A stretch of 6,344 nucleotides of DNA, taken from positions 1-6,344 of the forward strand of contig JAICND010000097.1 of assembly GCA_025929005.1 (NCBI GenBank), given 5' to 3'. The notes under the pieces are model-generated. The model saw nothing but the letters and a program-made list of their open reading frames with translations. It was not told where the DNA came from and ran no database searches. Position 1 is the stretch's first letter. Each line of letters opens with the position of its first letter. The position numbers and the translations under genes are program-made. The stretch is from Acidimicrobiia bacterium. GTDB lineage: Bacteria > Actinomycetota > Acidimicrobiia > Spongiisociales > ZC4RG35. Positions 1-6,000 of this stretch are shown here, in pieces.

Positions 1-335
1 AGGCCCACGGCCGACATGATCATTCCCGGAGTGCAGTAGCCACATTGGAGACCGTGGCGCTCCCAGAAACCCTCCTGAACGGGATGCAATTGGCCGTTCT
101 GGGCCAGCCCTTCGATGGTGGTGATGTTGGCGCCATCAGCCTGGACCGCCAGCATCGTGCATGATTTGACGGTGCTGCCGTCCAGCATCACTGTGCAGGC
201 ACCGCAATAACCGGTTTCGCACCCGACGTGAGTGCCCGTGAGATTGAGCTGCTCGCGCAGGTAATGAACCAGAAGGGTCCGCGGCTCCACCTCAGCCGCC
301 ACTGAGCGGCCATTGACGGTCATCGAAACACGCAA
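1..335 (-). CDS. CoxS-type [2Fe-2S] small subunit of a molybdenum hydroxylase (partial, N-terminal part)
   Basis: Small iron-sulfur subunit of the xanthine dehydrogenase / CO dehydrogenase family. It passes electrons from the Mo-cofactor subunit to the FAD subunit in a cytoplasmic LMS heterotrimer. Seen: 111 codons before the left edge cuts the gene. The plant-type ferredoxin cluster lies in VGCETGYCGAC (Cys39, Cys44, Cys47), with Cys59 as the fourth ligand in VKSC. The second, all-helical [2Fe-2S] domain begins with LQCGYCTPGM (Cys98, Cys101); its remaining cysteines lie off the window. Gln97 matches the conserved Gln near the Mo cofactor. Start choice: TTG at 335 has AGGAGG six bases upstream and gives the family-typical N-terminus MRVSMTVNGR. 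The in-frame ATG at 323 is 18 bases from that site and less likely. The large and medium subunits are not seen. The substrate (CO, purine, pyrimidine or other heterocycle) cannot be told from this subunit, and CoxS is only a family label. Confidence 0.93.
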   Translation of the reverse strand, partial: MRVSMTVNGRSVAAEVEPRTLLVHYLREQLNLTGTHVGCETGYCGACTVMLDGSTVKSCTMLAVQADGANITTIEGLAQNGQLHPVQEGFWERHGLQCGYCTPGMIMSAVG

Positions 336-341
336 ACTTGG

Positions 342-347
342 CCTCCT
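342..347 (-). promoter_or_regulatory. Shine-Dalgarno AGGAGG of the CoxS-type gene
   Basis: A perfect AGGAGG on the minus strand lies six bases before the TTG at 335. It decides the start in favour of TTG over the in-frame ATG at 323. Confidence 0.75.
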
Positions 348-377
348 AGGACGTTTGACGGGAACCTATCACCGGTC

Positions 378-389
378 ACGCAATTGCGT
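378..389. promoter_or_regulatory. Perfect 12-bp palindrome, candidate operator
   Basis: ACGCAATTGCGT equals its own reverse complement. It lies 71 bp before the ATG of the ureidopropionase gene and 43 bp before the TTG of the CoxS-type gene, a normal place for a dimeric regulator to bind. No regulator gene is adjacent that would identify the family, so operator function is only a suggestion. Confidence 0.35.
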
Positions 390-459
390 CGGAGAAAGTG
401 GCTCTTCCCCGGTAACCGGATTCATGACTAGCGTCAACGTCAGCTGAGAGAGGAGCCGG

Positions 460-1302
460 ATGCCAAACGTGGTGCGAGCCGCCTTGGTCCAAACCGAATG
501 GACGGGCGACAAGGACTCCATGACCAAGAAGAGCGCCGACTACGCCCGCCAGGCGGCCGAACAAGGCGCCCAGGTCATGTGTTTTCAGGAACTCTTCTAC
601 GGGCCTTACTTCTGTCAGGTGCAGGACAACGAGCACTTCAGCTATGCCGAACCGATCCCGGACGGACCTACCACCAAGCTGATGCAGGACCTTGCTCGTG
701 AGACCGGCATGGTGTTGATAGTTCCAATCTTCGAGGAGGAACAGGCTGGATTCTTCTACAACACCGCGGCGGTGATCGACGCCGACGGCACCTACCTCGG
801 GAAGTACCGCAAGACTCACATTCCCCACGTCAAGGGCTTCTGGGAGAAGTTCTACTTCCGGCCCGGCAACACGGGCTATCCCATCTTTGATACTGCGGTG
901 GGACGTATCGGGGTCTACATCTGTTACGACCGCCACTTTCCCGAGGGCTGGCGCGCACTTGGCCTCCGCGGCGCCAAGATCGTCTTCAACCCAAGTGCGA
1001 CCAGCCGAGGTCTTTCGATGTACCTCTGGAATCTCGAGCAGCCCGCCGCAGCCGTTGCCAACGAGTACTTCGTAGGCGCCATCAATCGAGTCGGAAAGGA
1101 GCCGCTGGGTGACAACGACTTCTATGGCTCTTCCTACTTCGTCGACCCCCGCGGGCAGATCATTGGCGGTGCCGCCTCCGACACTGAGGAAGAGTTGGTG
1201 GTGCGCGACCTCAACCTCGACATGGTCGATGAGGTCCGCAAGACCTGGGCGTTCTACCGGGACCGACGCCCGGATGCCTACGGCGACCTGGTAGCGCCTT
1301 AG
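460..1302 (+). CDS. Nitrilase-superfamily amidohydrolase, probable beta-ureidopropionase
   Basis: Probably hydrolyses N-carbamoyl-beta-alanine (or N-carbamoyl-3-aminoisobutyrate) to the beta-amino acid, CO2 and ammonia, the third step of reductive uracil/thymine breakdown, in the cytoplasm. Seen: 280 residues, a normal single-domain CN-hydrolase length. The catalytic triad is Glu44 (in CFQELFYGPYF), Lys118 (in GKYRKTHIP) and Cys155 (in YICYDRHFPEGW). NPSATSRGLSMYLW and VGAINRVG match landmarks of beta-ureidopropionase rather than of the closely related N-carbamoylputrescine amidase, as does the KGFWEKFYFRPGN stretch after the lysine. The start is ATG with AGGAG four bases upstream. Context: the AGXT2-like aminotransferase downstream would use its product, which supports the call. 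The two genes are separated by an opposite-strand gene, so they are probably not one simple operon. Carbamoylputrescine or another N-carbamoyl amino acid remains possible as substrate. Confidence 0.92.
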   Translation: MPNVVRAALVQTEWTGDKDSMTKKSADYARQAAEQGAQVMCFQELFYGPYFCQVQDNEHFSYAEPIPDGPTTKLMQDLARETGMVLIVPIFEEEQAGFFYNTAAVIDADGTYLGKYRKTHIPHVKGFWEKFYFRPGNTGYPIFDTAVGRIGVYICYDRHFPEGWRALGLRGAKIVFNPSATSRGLSMYLWNLEQPAAAVANEYFVGAINRVGKEPLGDNDFYGSSYFVDPRGQIIGGAASDTEEELVVRDLNLDMVDEVRKTWAFYRDRRPDAYGDLVAP

Positions 1303-1338
1303 GTCACTGCCCTTCGAAAGGGTCACCGCCCTCGAAAG
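1302..1338. repeat. Imperfect tandem direct repeat, two units of 19 and 18 bp, at a convergent gene junction
   Basis: Unit 1 (1302-1320) is GGTCACTGCCCTTCGAAAG and unit 2 (1321-1338) is GGTCACCGCCCTCGAAAG. They differ by one substitution and one missing T. Unit 1 begins on the last base of the ureidopropionase TAG. Unit 2 encodes the stop and final residues of the opposite-strand DUF4260 gene. A local duplication at the junction is the simplest reading; no function is evident. Confidence 0.8.
1310..1322. terminator. Weak hairpin between convergent genes, possible terminator
   Basis: CCCTT-CGA-AAGGG can form a five-pair stem with a three-base loop just after the ureidopropionase stop and before the DUF4260 stop. 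It is short, and no T-run follows on either strand, so it is at best a weak bidirectional terminator. It may simply be a by-product of the tandem repeat. Confidence 0.2.
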
Positions 1339-1700
1339 CGGCCGATCTCACCCAGATGGGTGTGGTTGAAGGAGTCGGCGAACTTGAGGCCATAGCCAAA
1401 CACCCGATCCATTCCGATGTGGGCCAACCACGTTGAACCGAAGGCGAGTACGAAGGTTGGCGCCCCGATCCAGAACCATGCCAGCAACAGCGCCGGCCCC
1501 AACAGGTTGTGGCCCGCGTTGTAGATGAGAGCACCGGTGGAGGGCCTCAAGAGGTAACCGGCCATCGAAATGTCGGGCACCAGCAAGAGGCCCGCAAACC
1601 ACCACCAGGACAACCCGCTCTCGGCGAATCCGACTAGACCGGCCACTAGTAGAACCAAACCCTCCAGCCTCTGCAGGGTTATGGGCGCCAGCATGCGCAA
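1323..1700 (-). CDS. DUF4260 family small integral membrane protein
   Basis: A 125-residue hydrophobic protein recognised as DUF4260, a family of unknown function. Landmarks in order: QRLEGL (10-15), PDISMAGYL (42-50), YNAGHN (60-65), WLAHIGMDRVFGYGLK (91-106) and HTHLGEIG (113-120). About three to four hydrophobic stretches (roughly 14-26, 32-50, 66-79, 82-95) suggest a multi-pass membrane protein; the conserved His/Asp residues are of unknown role. Start: TTG at 1700 has GGGGAG six bases upstream. ATG at 1694 is an alternative with the same site 12 bases away. The frame stays open to a TTG at 1757, but that start has no ribosome site and would add a charged, Pro-rich tail not typical of the family. 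The gene lies antisense between the ureidopropionase and aminotransferase genes, ending 20 bp from the former. Nothing links it functionally to them. Confidence 0.82.
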   Translation of the reverse strand: MRMLAPITLQRLEGLVLLVAGLVGFAESGLSWWWFAGLLLVPDISMAGYLLRPSTGALIYNAGHNLLGPALLLAWFWIGAPTFVLAFGSTWLAHIGMDRVFGYGLKFADSFNHTHLGEIGRFRGR

Positions 1701-1709
1701 ACCGTACTC

Positions 1710-1722
1710 CCCAGGGCCTGGG
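1710..1722. promoter_or_regulatory. 13-bp dyad CCCAGG-G-CCTGGG overlapping the DUF4260 ribosome site
   Basis: Perfect six-base arms surround a single central base. On the minus strand the dyad runs into the GGGGAG ribosome site (1712-1707) of the DUF4260 gene. It could be an operator in the divergent spacer or a hairpin that partly hides the ribosome site. The loop is too short for the full stem to form in RNA, so an operator or chance are the likelier readings. Confidence 0.25.
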
Positions 1723-1765
1723 TCAAGGGGGCGAGGGCTACGCTTGGTTTTCCTCAACTGCCCTC

Positions 1766-1770
1766 AGGAG
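1766..1770 (+). promoter_or_regulatory. Shine-Dalgarno AGGAG of the aminotransferase gene
   Basis: AGGAG lies seven bases before the GTG at 1778. It fixes a GTG start. The nearby ATG at 1788 is in another frame and opens no conserved protein. Confidence 0.7.
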
Positions 1771-1777
1771 CCCCAAA

Positions 1778-3073
1778 GTGACAAGCCATGCCGACTTGTT
1801 TGCCCGTCACCAGCGGGTACTGCCCAGGTGGATGGCGCTCTATTACCAACAGCCAATAGCACTCGTGGATGGCGACGGACGCCACGTTCGCGATGCCGAG
1901 GGCAATCAGTACCTCGACTTCTTCGGGGGCATCCTCACGACCATGACGGGATACAAGGTTCCGGAGGTAATTGAGGCCATCAAGAGACAGGCCGACCGGA
2001 TGCTCCATACCTCGACCCTGTATCTGATCGAGAACCAGATCAACCTGGCCGAGAGGATTGCAGAGCTGTCGGGGATCCCCGACGCCAAGGTGTTCTTCAC
2101 GAACTCGGGAACCGAGGCCAACGATGCCGCCCTGATGATCGCTACCCAGTACCGCCGTTCAAATCAGGTACTCGCCATTCGAGGGAGCTATCACGGCAAG
2201 TCCCACTCGACGGTCGCCATCACGGGTCAGCGCAACTGGTCCGCCACCAGCCTCTACCCCTTTAATGTGATCTTCGTTCACGGTGGCTACAAGTTACGTA
2301 GCCCATTCGGGCATCTGCCCGATGATGAGTTCATTGCCGCCTGCCGGGCCGATCTCGAGAACCTGCTCGAGGTCGCTACCGCCGGAGATGTGGCTTGCTT
2401 GATCGCCGAGCCCATCCAGGGGGTCGGCGGGTTCGCCACTCCTCCTGACGGCTTCTTCGGAGCCCTCAAGGAGGTTTGCGACCGCAACGGAATTCTCTTC
2501 ATCTCTGACGAAGTTCAAACCGGGTGGGGAAGAACCGGCGAGAACTTTTGGGGCTACCAGGCTCACGGGATCACCCCCGACTTCCTGACATTTGCCAAGG
2601 GGCTCGGCAACGGCACCGCTCTGGCGGGGTTGGTGTGCCGGGCGGAGTTGATGGACTCGTTGCCGGCCAACTCGATTTCGACGTTTGGCGGCAACCCCCT
2701 TTCGACCGCTGCCGGCTTGGCCAACCTCGACTATCTCATCGAGAATGACCTACAGACCAATGCCTACAAGGTGGGCAACCGGCTCAAATCCAACCTCCAC
2801 CATCTGGCCGATCAGGTCGACATCATCGCCGAGGTCCGGGGCAAGGGACTCATGATCGGAGTTGAGTTGGTGAAACCGGGTGGGATGGAACCGAATCCAG
2901 CCGCCGCTGCCTCGGTCATGGAGGAGGCTCGCAAAGAGGGCCTGCTCATCGGCAAAGGAGGGCTTCACGGCAACACCCTGCGGATTGCCCCTCCCCTGTC
3001 CATCACCGAGGCCGAGGCAGACGAAGGCTACGAGAAGCTATCTCGGGCGATCGAACGAGTCGCGAACAGCTAG
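1778..3073 (+). CDS. Class III PLP-dependent aminotransferase, AGXT2-like (probable beta-alanine / 3-aminoisobutyrate aminotransferase)
   Basis: Transfers the omega-amino group of a substrate, probably beta-alanine or 3-aminoisobutyrate, to pyruvate or another 2-oxo acid, giving a semialdehyde; cytoplasmic. Seen: 431 residues, full length for the family. Features in order: DAEGNQYLDFFGGI (39-52), the phosphate-binding NSGTEAND (109-116), SYHGK (137-141), the EPIQGVGG loop (211-218), ISDEVQTGWGRTG (242-254) with Asp244 expected to pair with the pyridine nitrogen, Lys274 in TFAKGLGNG as the PLP Schiff-base lysine, and STFGGNPLS (301-309). The overall pattern resembles the mitochondrial alanine-glyoxylate aminotransferase 2 group. 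The start is GTG with AGGAG seven bases upstream. Context: the upstream ureidopropionase would supply beta-alanine, and the cyclase-ATPase follows after 8 bp. Class III substrate calls are weak, so 4-aminobutyrate or another omega-amino acid is possible. Confidence 0.9.
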   Translation: MTSHADLFARHQRVLPRWMALYYQQPIALVDGDGRHVRDAEGNQYLDFFGGILTTMTGYKVPEVIEAIKRQADRMLHTSTLYLIENQINLAERIAELSGIPDAKVFFTNSGTEANDAALMIATQYRRSNQVLAIRGSYHGKSHSTVAITGQRNWSATSLYPFNVIFVHGGYKLRSPFGHLPDDEFIAACRADLENLLEVATAGDVACLIAEPIQGVGGFATPPDGFFGALKEVCDRNGILFISDEVQTGWGRTGENFWGYQAHGITPDFLTFAKGLGNGTALAGLVCRAELMDSLPANSISTFGGNPLSTAAGLANLDYLIENDLQTNAYKVGNRLKSNLHHLADQVDIIAEVRGKGLMIGVELVKPGGMEPNPAAAASVMEEARKEGLLIGKGGLHGNTLRIAPPLSITEAEADEGYEKLSRAIERVANS

Positions 3074-3081
3074 GCCGCCAG

Positions 3082-6000
3082 GTGAGCACCACCGGCACGC
3101 TGACTTTTCTGTTTACCGATCTGGTGGGATCCACCGAGATGCTGTCCCTGCTCGGTGACGATGCGGCCGTCAATATCCACCGACAGGCTGACGAGGTTCT
3201 TCGCAGGTCAATAACCCGCGGGCAGGAGGTGAAGAACCTGGGCGATGGTCTCATGATCACATTCGCCAGCGCCGTTGATGCGGTCCAGACCGCGATCGCC
3301 ATGCAGAGGGGTATGAAAGACAGTGGGCTTGGCATGGCCGTGCGTATTGGAATCAATAGCGGTGAAGCCACCCCGGCATTAGACGGCGACTACTACGGCA
3401 CCCCGGTGGTGACCGCCCAGCGACTCTGCGCACTGGCAGCCGGCGGCCAGATCCTGACATCGGGGGTCGTCCGCGCCCTCGTCGGAAGTAGAGGCCGCAT
3501 TGCGTTCGAGTCACGGGGCCCGGAGTCATTGAAGGGTCTGCCAGAGCCGATTGAGGTCTACGAGGTGCCGTGGCAAACGAGCGGTTCGGCACCAACAGCG
3601 ACCACCATCGAAATTCCATACCCCGCAAACCTCGGTCAGCCGCCCGATCGGTTGGTGGGGCGAGACGACGTGCTTAGCCGACTTGACGACGCCTGGAGAC
3701 AGGCACAGCTTGGTCGCCGGGGAATAGTGTTGATCGCGGGCGAACCCGGGATCGGCAAGACAGCCGCCGCAGCAGTGTGGAGCAGAGCGGCTTTCGAAGA
3801 TGGAACCTTGATCCTGTCGGGTCGCTGCGCCCCCGAGGCGGTCATTGCCTATCAACCTTTCGTCGAAGTACTTCATCAACTTCTCAGCACGCCGGCAGCA
3901 GCTGCTCTGGTGAGCCGTCTCGGTCAGCAAGCGTCGGAACTGGCGAGGCTGGTTCCGGATCTGGCAGCGTCGCTACCGACGCAGCCTCGCGTCAAAGCCG
4001 AACCTGGAACGGAGCGATATTTGCTCTATGAGGCAGTGGTAGCCGCTCTGCAGCATGTCGCCCGCACCAGACGCCTCGTCGTCGTGCTTGACGACCTCCA
4101 TTGGGCCGATGCTCCCTCGATTGGACTCCTGGAGCATTGGGCAAGGCACCCTCAACAATCCCCCATTTTGATAATCGGGACATACCGCGAGACCGATCTG
4201 AGCAGGACACATCAGCTTTCGACAGCGCTGGCCGAGCTTCGAAGAGAGCGACGGTTTGAAAGGATTCATCTCACGGGTCTCGACGCCGCGAGCGTGGCCG
4301 CCATGGTCTCGCATCGTCTAGGCGTCGATGTCCCGGTCGAGGTGGCGGTCGCCATAAGCAACGAAACCGAAGGGAACCCCTTCTTTGTTGAAGAAGTCGT
4401 TTCACATCTCATCGAGAACGGGGCCATAGGGCCAACTGTCCCGTGGCCGAAGCCCGACGAGGTCTACCTGCTAGAGATTCCCGAGGGCATCAGAGAGGTG
4501 GTTGGCCGACGCTTGTCGCGGTTGTCGGAAGGCACCAATCGGACCCTTGCCCTGGCCACCGTGATCGGTCGCGAGTTTGACGGCGACCTTCTGCAAGTCC
4601 TGAGCGATGACCGGGCCGACGAGGTTCTCGATCACATCGACGAAGCGCTGAATGCCCGCATCCTCACTGAGGCACCCTCTGTATTCGGCCGCTACACCTT
4701 TTCACATGCGCTGATCCGCCAGACGCTCTACGAAGAACTCAATTCCACTCGCCGGGCTCGCATCCACCGCCGGGTGGCAGAGGCCCTAGAGGCGCGCGGA
4801 GGAGCCTCGGCCGAACTTGCCAGGCACTACACCGCGGCGCATGAGGATGCCAAGGCCCTCTCGGCGTCCTTAGTCGCGGCCCGGGAAGCGGAGGAGCTCC
4901 TCGCCCTCGCCGAGGCCGCCCGGCACTATGAGCACGCTTTGGAGTTGTGGTCGGAGGTCGAACACCCCGAAAGCACATCCAATATGGATCGTCCCGAGCT
5001 CTTGTTGAGAGCGGCCGAGGTCACCTATCTGCTCGACGGGGGCCTGGCCCGCGCGATCGACCTGGCGCGAGAGGCCGAGAGGACCATCAATGCCCAAACC
5101 CATCCCGTTCGTGCCGGCCTTATTGCGGAGAGACTCGGAAGCTACCTGCAGCTGGCCGGTCAAGGACACGACGCCATTGCCGCCGTAGAGCGGGCCATCG
5201 CCTTGATCCCCGCCGATCCACCCTCTCCCGAGCGAGCCAAGGTACTCGCCACCCTGGCAGGGTTGTTGATGCTGTTTAGTCGCAACCGGGAATCGGAGGA
5301 GCGGAGCCTGGAAACAATCGAGGTCGCTCGCATTGTGGGAGATCCAGTCGTGGAAGCTCATGCGTTGGTGACCCTGGGGACGGTTGAGGGCAGCACTGGA
5401 AGAGTCGACGAGGGGGTGGCACACATCCTGGCGGGCCGCGAAATCGCCATGGCGGAGAGAGCCGTAAACGACACCCTCCGGTCGTATGCGAACCTCTCGA
5501 CCATCCTCGACATGGCCGGCCGTTTAGAAGAGGCTGTCGTCGATGCCTTGGCTGGATCCGAGCAGGCCGCCAGGTGGCATGTATATGGCAAGCACTATTG
5601 GTTTCCCCGCTGCAACGCTGCATGGTCGCTGATTCGGCTCGGCCGCTGGGATGAAGCAGGGCACATTCTCGAGTCCGGTGAGGCCGTCACCGAGGGCGTG
5701 AGCGAAGTATTCGTCAATGCCATCTCCGCCCTGCTCGCTGTCGTACAAGGTCGGTTTGAGGACGCGCATCGACATCTCGACCGTGTCTTCGCCAAAAGCA
5801 CCGATATCGTCGACCCTCAATTTCAGGGACCCATCCATTGGTTCGCGGCCACATTGGCGCGGCACGAGGGTCGGCTCGGCGAGGCTTGGCGTCTGACGGA
5901 GACCGGCCTCGACATGGTGCAAAAAGGTGAAGATTGGTTTTACCGCGCACCGCTACATGTCATCGGCTGTGCAGTCAATGTCGACCTGGCGCTCGAGGGG

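Larger units (their letters stand above)
336..459. promoter_or_regulatory. Divergent intergenic region between the CoxS-type gene and the ureidopropionase gene
   Basis: This 124-bp spacer separates two outward-reading genes, so it should hold promoters for both directions. Seen: a plus-strand TTGACG at 355-360 resembles a -35 box but has no good -10 partner at normal spacing. Three dyads are present: ACGCAATTGCGT at 378-389 (perfect), CCGGT-A-ACCGG at 409-419, and TGAC-TAGC-GTCA at 425-436. The Shine-Dalgarno of the rightward gene is AGGAG at 451-455, four bases before its ATG. A shared regulator acting on both genes is plausible but is inference. No promoter can be assigned with confidence. 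Confidence 0.5.
1701..1777. promoter_or_regulatory. Divergent spacer between the DUF4260 and aminotransferase genes
   Basis: This 77-bp gap should hold the promoter of the rightward aminotransferase-cyclase pair and of the leftward DUF4260 gene. No convincing -35/-10 pair is visible on either strand. It contains a 13-bp dyad at 1710-1722 and the aminotransferase ribosome site at 1766-1770. If the DUF4260 gene instead starts at 1757, the gap shrinks to 20 bp. Confidence 0.4.

Noticed and set aside
355..384. A plus-strand sigma-70-like promoter starting with TTGACG
   Set aside because: The -35 match is good, but no acceptable -10 hexamer lies 16-18 bases downstream.
376..1326. A 316-codon open frame on the minus strand across the ureidopropionase gene
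   Set aside because: It lies antisense to a gene with intact catalytic motifs over its whole length, its translation shows no recognisable family, and long antisense frames are common in GC-rich DNA.
1701..1757. N-terminal extension of the DUF4260 protein from a TTG at 1757
   Set aside because: There is no ribosome site before it, and the extra 19 residues are charged and Pro-rich, unlike the family. It remains an open alternative.
1570..1974. A 134-codon plus-strand frame overlapping the DUF4260 gene and the start of the aminotransferase gene
   Set aside because: It overlaps two better-supported genes in conflicting frames, and its low-complexity Ser/Pro/Arg-rich product resembles out-of-frame translation.
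3526..3930. A 134-codon minus-strand frame across the Walker A region
   Set aside because: The plus strand encodes a textbook P-loop here, and the antisense product has no recognisable features.
4870..5424. A 184-codon open frame on the minus strand inside the cyclase-ATPase gene
   Set aside because: It is a shadow of the long plus-strand frame, which encodes continuous TPR-like helices here; no motif or convincing start supports it.
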